DNA of 49,163 nt from Vicinamibacterales bacterium. Its GTDB lineage: Bacteria; Acidobacteriota; Vicinamibacteria; Vicinamibacterales; UBA2999. A program made the position numbers and the translations under genes. How positions within the stretch are numbered: position 1 is the stretch's first letter; the number at the start of each line of letters is the position of its first letter. The notes beneath the pieces are model-generated. The model ran no database searches, was not told the DNA's origin, and saw only the letters and a list, made by a program, of their open reading frames with translations. Shown piece by piece: positions 1 through 7,911 of this stretch. Where the stretch lies: contig JAUXWO010000022.1 in the NCBI GenBank assembly GCA_030680175.1, positions 1 through 49,163 on the forward strand. The letters run 5' to 3'.

Positions 1-691
1 GGGGCGGCGTGCCTGACGGCGGCGCGATGATGCGCGGCGGCGGCTGGGCCTGCGGACGCTTCGCCGGCGCGCGGGGCGCGGCGGGGGGCGCGGACTGCCC
101 GGGTTCCTCGACCCGCAGGCGGAGGCTCGGGGGCACCACGCGGCCGCTCGGCGCAAACGGCGCGGGCGCCTCGTGGATGGTCGGCGCGGTGTCGTCGGTC
201 GCGGCGGACTCGGCCGCCGGCTCGCTGACTTCGATCTCGGCGGGGGGCTCGGCGCTGGCCGCCGGTTCCTCCGCGACAGGGGCCTCGGCCACGGAGGCCG
301 CTTCGGCGGCGGCGGGCGCCTCGACGTCCGGCGCCGGGAGGTCCCCCTCGAGGGGTTCCTCGACCGCGGGCGCGACGGGGGCCTTGACCTTGATCAGGCG
401 CGGCGGGGGCAGCGCGGGCGCCGCCGGCGTGGCCGGCTCCGGCGCGGCCTTCTTGGCCTTCACCCCGCCCTTGCCGGCCTTGGCCGGCGCCTCGGAGAAC
501 ATGTCGCCACCGGGGAGCGCAATCTCACGCTGGCGCGCGAGACGCTCCACGAACTGACGGGCAACGATCTCCTCGAGCGTGCTCGACGCGCTCTTGAGCT
601 CGATGCCGTGGTTCTTCTTGAGCAGCTGGAGCACTTCCTGGCTCGTCGTTCCCAGCAGCTCTGCGACCTTGTAAATCCGAACAGTGGCCAA
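1..691 (-). CDS. infB: Translation initiation factor IF-2, N-terminal part (cut by window start)
   Basis: IF-2 is the cytoplasmic GTPase that brings initiator tRNA to the 30S subunit. Only about the first 230 residues are present. The protein begins MATVRIYKVAELLGTTSQEV, which matches the IF2_N domain found at the start of the family. A long Ala/Pro/Glu-rich linker follows, as is usual before the GTPase core; the G domain lies outside the window. The chosen start is TTG, because AGGAG lies about 5 nt upstream and the IF2_N domain begins right there. The gene is 75 bp downstream of nusA in the conserved order rimP-nusA-infB, so co-transcription is likely. The linker is low-complexity and its exact sequence carries little functional information. 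Confidence 0.93.
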   Translation of the reverse strand, partial: MATVRIYKVAELLGTTSQEVLQLLKKNHGIELKSASSTLEEIVARQFVERLARQREIALPGGDMFSEAPAKAGKGGVKAKKAAPEPATPAAPALPPPRLIKVKAPVAPAVEEPLEGDLPAPDVEAPAAAEAASVAEAPVAEEPAASAEPPAEIEVSEPAAESAATDDTAPTIHEAPAPFAPSGRVVPPSLRLRVEEPGQSAPPAAPRAPAKRPQAQPPPRIIAPPSGTPP

Positions 692-766
692 ACCTACTCC
701 TCAGTCTTCGTCTATCCGCGTCCGTGTCCGCCCGTCACCCGCACCGGCCCGTGGGCCGTCGCGGTG

Positions 767-2047
767 TCAGCGCGGTTCGTCCGGGGACGTCCGGTCGTGC
801 TCGGTCGTCTCCGCGGGCGCCTCCGTGACGGCCTCGGCCACCGCCTCCGGAGCCGCGTCGACGGCCGCAGGCGTCTCGCCGGCGTCCGCGCTCGCGACCG
901 CCTCGTCGCCAGCCGCGCCGGCCTCAGCCGCCTCGGCGCCCTCCGCGTCGGCGCCCTCGCCCTCGGGGGCGAAGTCCCCGAACTGGGCTTCGACCTCTCG
1001 GCGCTTCTCTTCCTCGCTCTTGATGTCGATCCGCCACCCGGTGAGCTTGGCGGCCAGCCGCACGTTCTGGCCCTTCTTGCCGATGGCGAGCGAGAGCTGC
1101 TGGTCCTCGACGACGACCTCCATCACGCGCTCGTAGTCGTCGACGACCGACACGCGCTGCACCTTCGCGGGGCTCAGCGCCTGCGTCACGAACGTCACCG
1201 CGTCATCCGAGTACTCGACGATGTCGATCTTCTCGCCGCGGAGCTCGCGGATGATCGCCTGGACTCGCGTGCCCTTCATGCCGACGCACGCGCCGACCGG
1301 ATCCACGTCGCGCTCGCGCGAGTAGACCGCCACCTTCGCCCGGTCGCCGGCCTCGCGGACGGCGCCCCTGATGATGACGGTGCCGTCGTAAATCTCCGGC
1401 ACTTCCTGCTCGAAGAGCTTGATGAGCAGGGCCGGGTCCGTCCGCGACAGCACGACCTGCGGGCCCTTCGCGCTCTTGCTCACGCCCTTGACGACGGCGC
1501 GGACGCGGTCGCCCTGTGAGTAGCTCTCGGCGCGCGACTGCTCCTTGCGGGGCAGGATGGCCTCGATCCGGCCGACCTCGACGATGATGTCGCCCTGCTC
1601 GAAGCGCTTGACCGCGCCGCTCATCACCTCGCCGACGCGCTGGTTGTACTCGTCGTAGATCGTCTCGCGCTCGGCTTCGCGCACCTTCTGGAAGATCACC
1701 TGCTTGGCGGTCTGGGCCGCGATGCGGCCGAGCACGTCGGTGCGCTTCGGAAACTCGATCTGGTAGCCGACCTCGACGCCCGCGTCCTCGCCGTAGATCT
1801 CCTTCGCCTCGGCGAGCGAGATCTCGGTGGCCGGCGTTTCGACCTGCTCGACGATCGTCTTCACGGCGAACAGCTCAATCTGGCCGTTCTCCGGATTGAA
1901 CTTCGCCTTGAGGTCCTCGCCCGTCTTGTAGAACTTCCGCGACGCCGTGAGCACCGCCTCTTCCATGGCGGCGATGACGACCTCGGGCTCGATGTTCTTC
2001 TCCTTGGCCAGGGCTTCGATGGTCTGCTGCAGCGGGTTGCTCGACAT
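767..2047 (-). CDS. nusA: Transcription termination/antitermination factor NusA
   Basis: NusA binds RNA polymerase and nascent RNA and modulates pausing, termination and antitermination. The 426-residue product starts MSSNPLQQTIEALAKEKNIE, typical of the NusA N-terminal domain. S1 and two KH domains follow, including the KH segments GACVGMKGTRVQAIIREL and SLAIGKKGQNVRLAAKLTGW. The C-terminal acidic repeats of E. coli NusA are absent. Instead the last 70 or so residues form an Ala/Glu/Asp-rich low-complexity acidic tail. The ATG was preferred over longer in-frame extensions because the conserved domain begins there. It lies 76 bp after rimP and 75 bp before infB. In E. coli this operon is controlled by NusA itself; the leader hairpin before rimP would allow similar control here (inference). 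Confidence 0.95.
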   Translation of the reverse strand: MSSNPLQQTIEALAKEKNIEPEVVIAAMEEAVLTASRKFYKTGEDLKAKFNPENGQIELFAVKTIVEQVETPATEISLAEAKEIYGEDAGVEVGYQIEFPKRTDVLGRIAAQTAKQVIFQKVREAERETIYDEYNQRVGEVMSGAVKRFEQGDIIVEVGRIEAILPRKEQSRAESYSQGDRVRAVVKGVSKSAKGPQVVLSRTDPALLIKLFEQEVPEIYDGTVIIRGAVREAGDRAKVAVYSRERDVDPVGACVGMKGTRVQAIIRELRGEKIDIVEYSDDAVTFVTQALSPAKVQRVSVVDDYERVMEVVVEDQQLSLAIGKKGQNVRLAAKLTGWRIDIKSEEEKRREVEAQFGDFAPEGEGADAEGAEAAEAGAAGDEAVASADAGETPAAVDAAPEAVAEAVTEAPAETTEHDRTSPDEPR

Positions 2048-2123
2048 GGCGTTTTTACTGTGTCGTCTCTCTTCGCTCTCGCGACCGGCGGCGCCGCCAA
2101 CGGGCCGCCGCTGGGCGTGGCGC

Positions 2124-2600
2124 CTAGAATTCCACTTCGAGGCGGCCGCGGCTGATCTGGGCGAGCGGCAGCCGGTGCAGCTTGCCGCCCTGCGCTTCGA
2201 GCAGGACCGCGTCGTCTTCGATCCCGCGCAGCCGCCCGGCAAATGCCGTTTGCCGATCGACGGGCGCGGCCATCACAATCTTCGCGAGCCGGCCGGCAAA
2301 CCGCTGGTAGTCGCCAGCGGCCCGCAGCGGCCGGTCCAGTCCCGGCGACGACACCTCGAAGGTGCACCCTTCCGGCAGCAGCTCCTCGACCTCGAGGATC
2401 GTGCCGAGTTCGGTGCTCACCACCTCGCAGTCGCCGATGCTGACGCTGTCGTCGGGCGTGGCGGCCGGGCCTGGCTTGTCGATGACGACCCGCAAGACCT
2501 GCCGTCCCCCCTCCCGGCGCATCGTCACGTCGAAAATCTCGAGCCCGTGGCTCCCGGCCACGCGCGTCGCGATCTCCTGAATGCGCTCGAGCGGGGTCAC
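2124..2600 (-). CDS. rimP: Ribosome maturation factor RimP
   Basis: RimP assists maturation of the 30S ribosomal subunit. The 158-residue length is normal for the family. The N-terminal domain shows LEIFDVTMRREGGRQVLRVV, and the family signature FEVSSPGLDRPL is intact. An SH3-like C-terminal part ends LAQISRGRLEVEF. The start is GTG, preceded by a G-rich ribosome-binding region (AGGGGGGCGG). It is the first gene of rimP-nusA-infB. The promoter and a terminator-like hairpin lie directly upstream. Confidence 0.94.
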   Translation of the reverse strand: MTPLERIQEIATRVAGSHGLEIFDVTMRREGGRQVLRVVIDKPGPAATPDDSVSIGDCEVVSTELGTILEVEELLPEGCTFEVSSPGLDRPLRAAGDYQRFAGRLAKIVMAAPVDRQTAFAGRLRGIEDDAVLLEAQGGKLHRLPLAQISRGRLEVEF

Positions 2601-2620
2601 ACCGCCCCCCTAAACAGAAA

Positions 2621-2645
2621 AGAGTGGACCTACAAGGCCCACTCT
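2621..2645 (-). terminator. Attenuator-like hairpin in the rimP-nusA-infB leader
   Basis: Read on the minus strand, the leader contains AGAGUGGGCCU, a UGU loop, then AGGUCCACUCU, giving an 11-bp stem with one G-U wobble. It is followed at once by UUUUCUGUUU. This has the form of an intrinsic terminator, yet it lies between the promoter and the rimP start, about 20 nt from the GTG. That makes it a candidate attenuator for an operon encoding NusA. The fold is visible in the sequence; the regulatory role is inference. Confidence 0.6.
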
Positions 2646-2673
2646 GGTTTCCCAGATCCGAACCGGACCCATA

Positions 2674-2682
2674 ATTGTAGCA
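2674..2682 (-). promoter_or_regulatory. Extended -10 promoter of rimP operon
   Basis: On the minus strand TGCTACAAT fits an extended -10 element (TGnTATAAT) with one mismatch in the hexamer. No -35 box stands out; the corresponding positions are G/C-rich and abut a run of ten G. Transcription would start near 2667 and give a leader of about 65 nt containing the hairpin at 2621-2645. Confidence 0.5.
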
Positions 2683-2714
2683 CAGGGAAATTCGGGGGGC
2701 CGGGGGGGGGGCAA

Positions 2715-2740
2715 AGTGCCGTCGGAGGCCGGCCGGCACT
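2715..2740 (-). terminator. Possible terminator after rimO
   Basis: The arms AGTGCCG (2715-2721) and CGGCACT (2734-2740) form a stem, and the minus-strand transcript continues TTTG. It lies about 57 bp past the rimO stop and before the rimP promoter, so it could separate the two transcripts. The short T tract makes it weak. Confidence 0.35.
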
Positions 2741-2796
2741 GGGGCGGCCGGGGGCGCCGGCGTCGAACGGCCGCCGCGGCGCGGCCGCCGCGCGCC

Positions 2797-4218
2797 TCAG
2801 AGCACCCGGGCGACGAGGTCGTAGTCGCGGGCGCCGACGATCTCGGCGTCGAGAAAGGCCCCCGCGCGCAGGGTTTCCGGGTCGCTTTCGGTCAGGTAGA
2901 CGACCGGGTCGATGTCCGGGGCCTGGGTGGCCAGCCGGCCCCGGTAGGCCAGTTCGTGCTCCGGATCGGGGCCGTCCACCATCAGCCGGATCGTCTGGCC
3001 AATCCGGGCCTTCTGCTGGCGGGCCACGATCTGCTTCTGGACGCGCATCAGGCGCCGCTGGCGGGCCGCCTTGACGCCCGCCGGCACGTCGTCCGGCAGG
3101 TCGAACGCCGACGTCCCTTCCTCATGCGAATAGGTGAAGACGCCCAGGTGGTCGAACCGGACCTCGCGGATGAAGGCCTCCAGTTCGGCAAAGTCCTCGT
3201 CGGTCTCCCCGGGGAACCCGACGATGAAGGTCGTGCGGAGCGAGACGCCGGGGATGCGGTCGCGGATCTTCCGGAGCAGGGCCTCGTAGCCGGCGCGCGT
3301 CCCGGGCCGCTTCATCCGCTTCAGCACCCGGTCCGAGGCGTGCTGCAGCGGCAGGTCGATGTACTTGCACGTCTTGGCCGACGCGGCGATGGCGTCGATG
3401 GTCTCGTCGGTGATCGTCGTCGGGTAGAGGTAGAGCAGCCGCACCCACTCGAGGCCCGCGACGCCGTCGAGTGCGCGGAGCAGGCGGGGCAGCGCACCGC
3501 GCTCCTTGCGGTCGATCCCGTAGAACGTGGTGTCCTGCGAGATCAGCAGGATCTCCTTCACGCCCTGCGCGGCCAGCCGACGGGCCTCCTCGACGATCGA
3601 GTCCACCGGACGGCTGCGGTAGTGGCCGCGCATCTTCGGGATGATGCAGAAGGCGCACTTGTAGTCGCAGCCCTCCGCGATCTTCACGTACGCGTAGTGG
3701 GCCGGCGTCGCGCGGCGGCGCGGCGTCTCGGCGTCGTAGATGTAAGTCGGGAGGTCGAGGCCGAAGACGGGCCCGGCCGCGGTGCCGCCGGGCGCGGGCT
3801 CGGTGGCCGGTGCCGTGCGGGCGGGATCACGGCGGTAGAAGGCCAGCGGGGCGGCGCCGGCCGCCCCGGCCGGACGGCCCGTGAGCGCCTCGACAATGCG
3901 CGGGACATCACCGGTCCCGAGGACCTCGTCGATCTCGGGGACCTCGCGCTTGAGGTCGTCGCGGTAGCGCTCGGCGAGACAGCCCGTGACGACGAGCCGC
4001 CGGCCCGGGACCTGCTTCTTGAGCTCGGCCATCTCGAGGATGGTGTCGACGGACTCCTGCTTGGCCCGGTCGATGAACGCGCAGGTGTTCACGACGAGCA
4101 CGTCGGCGTCGCCCGCCTCGGACGTGATCTCGTGCCCCGCCTGCTCGGCCAGGCCGAGCATCACCTCGGCATCGACGAGATTCTTCGGGCACCCCAGCGA
4201 GACAAAACCAATCTTCAT
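2797..4218 (-). CDS. rimO: Ribosomal protein S12 methylthiotransferase RimO
   Basis: RimO is a radical-SAM enzyme that methylthiolates a conserved Asp of ribosomal protein S12. The 473-residue protein begins MKIGFVSLGCPKNLVDAE, with the MTTase N-terminal cysteines in SLGCPKN, VVNTCAF and VVTGCLAE. The radical-SAM motif is CDYKCAFC, followed by typical segments (LLISQDTTFYG, DLPLQHASDRVL, TTFIVGFPGE). A TRAM-like domain closes the protein. An Ala/Pro/Gly-rich insertion of about 40 residues precedes the SAM domain. ATG is used; a TTG codon directly before it is in frame but less likely. It is transcribed toward rimP, but a hairpin and a promoter lie between them. Confidence 0.95.
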   Translation of the reverse strand: MKIGFVSLGCPKNLVDAEVMLGLAEQAGHEITSEAGDADVLVVNTCAFIDRAKQESVDTILEMAELKKQVPGRRLVVTGCLAERYRDDLKREVPEIDEVLGTGDVPRIVEALTGRPAGAAGAAPLAFYRRDPARTAPATEPAPGGTAAGPVFGLDLPTYIYDAETPRRRATPAHYAYVKIAEGCDYKCAFCIIPKMRGHYRSRPVDSIVEEARRLAAQGVKEILLISQDTTFYGIDRKERGALPRLLRALDGVAGLEWVRLLYLYPTTITDETIDAIAASAKTCKYIDLPLQHASDRVLKRMKRPGTRAGYEALLRKIRDRIPGVSLRTTFIVGFPGETDEDFAELEAFIREVRFDHLGVFTYSHEEGTSAFDLPDDVPAGVKAARQRRLMRVQKQIVARQQKARIGQTIRLMVDGPDPEHELAYRGRLATQAPDIDPVVYLTESDPETLRAGAFLDAEIVGARDYDLVARVL

Positions 4219-4239
4219 CAACGACCCGCACTGAAATCA

Positions 4240-4449
4240 CGGACAAACACGAAGGACACGAAGGCCACGAAGCGACGCACCCAGGGTCATACTCGACGAG
4301 CCCAGCCCACCATTGTCCCTGAAAAACGGAACTTACGTGTCTTCGTGGCCTTCGTGACCTTCCCGCCTTCGCTCGCTCCAGACCGCGCGAGCTTCGGGCG
4401 AGGTCTCGCCGTAGCGGCCGTCGGCCGCGGAGGCGGACGTGTTTGTCCG
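4240..4449. repeat. Intergenic palindromic element, CACGAAGG family, compact copy
   Basis: The 210-bp element fills the rimO-asnS gap. Its ends are perfect 12-bp inverted repeats, CGGACAAACACG (4240-4251) and CGTGTTTGTCCG (4438-4449). An inner perfect 16-bp inverted pair, CACGAAGGCCACGAAG (4257-4272) and its complement (4341-4356), follows 9-bp periodic CACGAAGGM units. Two further hairpins lie near the right end: GGCGAGGTCTCGCC, and GCGGCC-GTC-GGCCGC. The right end is 3 bp from the asnS stop. Related sequence flanks the osmC-like gene at 35.2-36.0 kb. Confidence 0.8.
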
Positions 4450-4452
4450 GAA

Positions 4453-5754
4453 TCAGGGGTACAGGCGGTACAGCATCCGCGGGTAGGGGATGGTCTCGCG
4501 GACGTGCTCCAGGCCGCAGATCCAGGCGACGACGCGCTCGATGCCCATGCCAAACCCGCCGTGGGGCACGGTCCCGTAGCGGCGGAGGTCCAGATACCAC
4601 TCGAACGCCTCCTGCGGGAGGTCGTGTTCCTTGATGCGCTGCAGCAGCAGATCCAGGTCGTCGAGACGCTGGCCGCCGCCGATGATCTCGCCGTAACCCT
4701 CCGGCGCCAGCACGTCCACGCAGAGCGCCTTGTCGGGCTCCTGCGGGTCCGGCTTCATGTAGAACGCCTTGATTGCGGCCGGGTAGTGCGTGACGCACAC
4801 CGGGCCGTCGAACTGCTCCGAGAGCACCGTCTCGTCCGTGCCGCCCAGGTCGCCGCCGATCTGGAAGGGCAGGCCCTTGTCGAGCAGGATCTTCGCCGCT
4901 TCGTCGTAGTGCAGCCGCGCGAATGGCGCCTTGACGGCCTCGAGCTTGCTCGTGTCGCGTTCGAGGACCTTCAGTTCGGCCGCGCGCCGGTCGAGCACAC
5001 GCGCGACGACCGAGGTCACCAGGCCCTCGGCGAGCGTGATGACATCGTTCAGGTCCGCGTACGCCATCTCCGGCTCCACCATCCAGAACTCGGTCAGGTG
5101 GCGCCGCGTCTTGCTCTTCTCGGCGCGGAACGTCGGGCCGAAGCAGTACACGCGCCCGAGCGCCATCGCGTTGGCCTCGTTGTAGAGCTGCCCGCTCTGC
5201 GTCAGGTAGGCCGTCGTGTCCTCGAAGTACTGCACCGGAAACAGCGTCGTCGTCCCCTCGCAGGCGGCGGGTGTGAAGATGGGCGTGTCCGCGAGGATGA
5301 AGCCCTGGCCGTTGAAGAAGTCGCGGACGGCGTTGATCACCTCGTGCCGCACCCGAAGGATCGCGGTCTGGCGCTCGGCGCGAATCCAGAGGTGCCGGCG
5401 GTCGAGCAGGTAGTCGACGCCGTGCTCCTTGGGGGTGATGGGGTAGTCGTGCGCGGCGCTCACGACCTCGAGCCCGGAGGCCACGACCTCGTAGCCGCCT
5501 TTGGCGCGCGCGTCGGCGCGCACCACGCCGGTGATGATGACGGCGCTCTCCTGGCCGAGATGGTCGGCGCGCTGGAAGACCTCCTCGCCGACGTCGTTCT
5601 TCCCCATGACGACCTGCACGAAGCCCGTGCCGTCGCGCACGACGAGGAAATGGATCTTGCCGCTCGACCGGCGGTTGTGGAGCCAGCCCTTGAGGGTGAT
5701 GGTCTCGCCCGCGTGCTCGCCGATCCGGCCGATGGTGATGTGGGGTGCGCTCAT
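4453..5754 (-). CDS. asnS: Asparaginyl-tRNA synthetase
   Basis: This enzyme charges tRNA-Asn in the cytoplasm. The 433-residue product has an OB-fold anticodon-binding domain ([20 protein letters not shown]) followed by a class II catalytic core. Motif 2 is [19 protein letters not shown], and motif 3 is [16 protein letters not shown]. The terminal [10 protein letters not shown] is typical of AsnRS. The ATG overlaps the stop of the upstream TIM-barrel gene as ATGA, indicating translational coupling. Longer in-frame extensions upstream run through that gene and the GATC repeat and were rejected. Confidence 0.95.
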   Translation of the reverse strand: MSAPHITIGRIGEHAGETITLKGWLHNRRSSGKIHFLVVRDGTGFVQVVMGKNDVGEEVFQRADHLGQESAVIITGVVRADARAKGGYEVVASGLEVVSAAHDYPITPKEHGVDYLLDRRHLWIRAERQTAILRVRHEVINAVRDFFNGQGFILADTPIFTPAACEGTTTLFPVQYFEDTTAYLTQSGQLYNEANAMALGRVYCFGPTFRAEKSKTRRHLTEFWMVEPEMAYADLNDVITLAEGLVTSVVARVLDRRAAELKVLERDTSKLEAVKAPFARLHYDEAAKILLDKGLPFQIGGDLGGTDETVLSEQFDGPVCVTHYPAAIKAFYMKPDPQEPDKALCVDVLAPEGYGEIIGGGQRLDDLDLLLQRIKEHDLPQEAFEWYLDLRRYGTVPHGGFGMGIERVVAWICGLEHVRETIPYPRMLYRLYP

Positions 5755-6617
5755 GAGTTCAGCATCTCGTCGTTGAGGCCGAGCAGCCGCTCCAGCCGCG
5801 CCTTCGCGCGCGCCGTCCGCTCCAGCACGGTGGGGGGCGGCGCCGTCGCCGCCACTTCGAAGATCCAGGCGCCGTCGTAGCCCACCTTCTGCAGGGCGAG
5901 CACGGCGGCCTCCCAGTCGATCCCGCCCGACCACGGGACGAGGTGCGCGTCGTCCCTCCCGTCGTTGTCGTGCAGGTGCGTCGTCGTGATGTGGCCCGAG
6001 CAGGTCTCGACGGCGTCGACCACATCCCCCATCAGGAACGCGTGCCCCACGTCGAGGCAGATGCCGAAGGCGCGGGATTCGAGCGCGTCCTCGAGGAGCG
6101 AAACCAGCGTCTCGGGCGTCGAGAGGGGATTCGGGATCACCTCGAGCGCCACGGCCACCCCGGCCGCCGCGGCCAGCGACTCGAGCGTCTCGAGCGTGCG
6201 GCGCGCGGCGTTCACGTGGTTGTCGTTGGCCGCGGGCCGCTGGACGAGCGGCACGCCGAGGTGCACGACCAGATGGGAGTACGGAATGACCTTCGCGACC
6301 TCCAGGACCTGCCGGATCTCCGCGACCGTCCGCTCGCGCCGGGCCTCGTCGGCGATCGCCGTCGAGTACGTGTCCCCCCAGACGCCGTTGACGAACCCGG
6401 CCGTGACGGGCGCATGCATCGAGTGGAGCGTCAGGCGCGTGTCGTCGAGCCACTCGGCGAGCGCCGCCACCGCCGCCGGGTCGTGATAGTCGAAGTGGGT
6501 GCGCGTGGCGAAGACCTCGACGGCGTCGAAGCCGTGCGCCGCAACCTCGACGAGGTGCTCCCGGTCGAGCCGCTCCCCGTGAAACAGGTGCGTGGAGACG
6601 CCGAAGAGAGGGGGCAT
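5751..6617 (-). CDS. Sugar phosphate isomerase/epimerase-like TIM-barrel protein
   Basis: The 288-residue protein belongs to the xylose-isomerase-like TIM-barrel (AP_endonuc_2) superfamily. Metal-ligand positions of the fold are visible: Glu in ALEVIPN, Asp/His in CLDVGHAF, His/Asp in THLHDNDG, and Glu in IFEVAA. Members isomerise or epimerise sugars or act as hydrolases, so the substrate cannot be read from sequence. It is translationally coupled to asnS (ATGA overlap). A start at ATG places [14 protein letters not shown] at the beginning of strand 1. No Shine-Dalgarno sequence is visible. A GATACT hexamer at the edge of the repeat upstream could act as a -10 element, which would give a very short leader (tentative). 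Confidence 0.8.
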   Translation of the reverse strand: MPPLFGVSTHLFHGERLDREHLVEVAAHGFDAVEVFATRTHFDYHDPAAVAALAEWLDDTRLTLHSMHAPVTAGFVNGVWGDTYSTAIADEARRERTVAEIRQVLEVAKVIPYSHLVVHLGVPLVQRPAANDNHVNAARRTLETLESLAAAAGVAVALEVIPNPLSTPETLVSLLEDALESRAFGICLDVGHAFLMGDVVDAVETCSGHITTTHLHDNDGRDDAHLVPWSGGIDWEAAVLALQKVGYDGAWIFEVAATAPPPTVLERTARAKARLERLLGLNDEMLNS

Positions 6618-6626
6618 ACAGATAGA

Positions 6627-6882
6627 GTATCTGATGATCTCGTGATGTGGTGATCTGGCGATGGAAATGGCGATCTTCCGATGCGTGGCGCGCTTCGCGG
6701 CTGATATCTATCTGTTGATCTGCCGATCTGCCGATCTGCGCGCGGCGCTTCGCGCCACGATCTACCTGGCGATGTCGCCGCGGCGCGTCGCGCCTGCCGG
6801 CTCGCGATCGGAAATTAGATCTGGAGATCGCGACCTCGGACATCCCATCACGAGATCACCACGTCACGAGATCACCAGATAA
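6627..6882. repeat. GATC-dense dyad-symmetric intergenic element, copy 1
   Basis: The gap between amgK and the TIM-barrel gene is filled by a low-complexity element with about 12 GATC sites in 256 bp. Its ends, 6628-6664 and 6845-6881, are 37-bp inverted repeats with about 4 mismatches, built from 8-bp periodic units such as GATCTCGT and GATGTGGT. Internal modules include GCGCTTCGCG-type hairpins and GATCTGCC repeats. It shares ends and internal phrases (CGATCTTCCGAT) with the element at 9439-9605. Confidence 0.8.
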
Positions 6883-6905
6883 CCTATCGCCTCATCTATC
6901 TCCTC

Positions 6906-6929
6906 ATCTATCTATCTATCTATCTATCT
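6906..6929. repeat. ATCT tetranucleotide microsatellite at the amgK stop codon
   Basis: Six perfect ATCT units, flanked by degenerate ones from about 6891, contain the amgK stop codon and its last codons. On the minus strand this reads GATA repeats. Because TAG recurs every 12 nt in every frame, the tract stops translation whatever its length. Confidence 0.85.
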
Positions 6930-7911
6930 CCTCCAGTAACTCCCGCAGGCGGGCGAACCGCGCGTGGCGCGCCAGGTTCGCACGGACGTAGTTCAGCGTC
7001 CGCGGGATGTACTGGATGTAGACCGGATTGCCCCGTGTCGTGGTCTGGTAGCCGAAGGTGCCGAGCGCCTTGAGGTTGCGCTGCAGCGCCATCAGGTCGA
7101 ACCGCCGCCGGAACTCGCCCTCGTCCCCGCCGCTGCCCTGCAGCGCGAGGAAGTAGGCGACCAGTTCGTCGACCGTGGCCTCGTCGAGGTCCACGTACGA
7201 GTCGCGCAGCAGCGAGACGAGGTCGTAGGTGTCCGGCCCCATCCGGGCGTCCTGGAAGTCGATGATGTGCAGGCCACCCTCGTGCAGCATCAGGTTGCGG
7301 CTGTGGTAGTCGCGATGGCACAGCACGCGCGGCTCCGACGCCAGCTCCTCGACGATCGCCCGCCACTCCTCCCGCAGCGCCCCGCGCACGGCCTCGTTCG
7401 GGGCCTGGCCCTGGTAGGCGATCAGGAAGTGCCGGACGAAGAACTCGAGTTCCCACGTCAGCTTCTCGACATCGAACGCCACCCCGTACGGCGGGTAGTC
7501 GGGCGAGGCGAGCGCCGCGCCCCGCTGCTGCAGCTGGGCGATGAAGGAGACCGCCTGCCGGTAGAGCGCGGCATGCTCGGCCGCCGTCGCCGCCCCGAGA
7601 TGCGCCTGCAGCGTCACGTCGCCCAGATCCTCCAGGCCGATGATGCCCAGCGGATCAGAGTGGTGGAGGATGGCCGGCACGGGAAGCGGGATCTGCCGCA
7701 TCAGCGCCGCCACCGAGACGAACGGCATCGACGCGAAGGTGATGGCGTCGGCATGGAGCGCCAGCACGATCGACGGCGCCTCACGCTGGTGCACGCGGAA
7801 GTACTTCCGGTCCGAGGCATCCCCCGTGAGCGGGAGCACGTGCGTGACGGTGGGGGTCAGACCCTGGAGGGCGAGGTACTCGGCAATGCGCGTCGGGGCG
7901 TCGGCGGTCAC
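6916..7911 (-). CDS. amgK: AmgK-like aminosugar (MurNAc/GlcNAc) anomeric kinase
   Basis: The 331-residue phosphotransferase is of the APH/choline-kinase fold. It shows the ATP-loop region LTGDASDRKYFRV, the catalytic loop CHRDYHSRNLM, and the metal-binding IIDFQDARMGPDTYDL. These match AmgK, which phosphorylates MurNAc/GlcNAc at C1 in the MurNAc salvage route to UDP-MurNAc known from Pseudomonas. The partner nucleotidyltransferase lies directly upstream with a GTGA overlap, as expected for an AmgK-MurU pair. Start is GTG. The C terminus (EEIDR) is encoded in a GATA microsatellite. Substrate is inferred from family and context. A hexose kinase of another pathway remains possible. Confidence 0.72.
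   Translation of the reverse strand: MTADAPTRIAEYLALQGLTPTVTHVLPLTGDASDRKYFRVHQREAPSIVLALHADAITFASMPFVSVAALMRQIPLPVPAILHHSDPLGIIGLEDLGDVTLQAHLGAATAAEHAALYRQAVSFIAQLQQRGAALASPDYPPYGVAFDVEKLTWELEFFVRHFLIAYQGQAPNEAVRGALREEWRAIVEELASEPRVLCHRDYHSRNLMLHEGGLHIIDFQDARMGPDTYDLVSLLRDSYVDLDEATVDELVAYFLALQGSGGDEGEFRRRFDLMALQRNLKALGTFGYQTTTRGNPVYIQYIPRTLNYVRANLARHARFARLRELLEEIDR

Noticed and set aside
4222-4452. Coding potential in the rimO-asnS gap (KHVRLRGRRPL-type translation also seen near 36 kb)
   Set aside because: The shared translation arises because the repeat element itself is shared. There is no start signal, and the stems are conserved as nucleic-acid structure.
2716-5880. A 1054-codon open frame on the plus strand antisense to rimO and asnS
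   Set aside because: Long antisense frames are expected at this G+C content. It lies opposite two well-recognised genes, and its translation is Arg/Val/Asp-rich without any motif.
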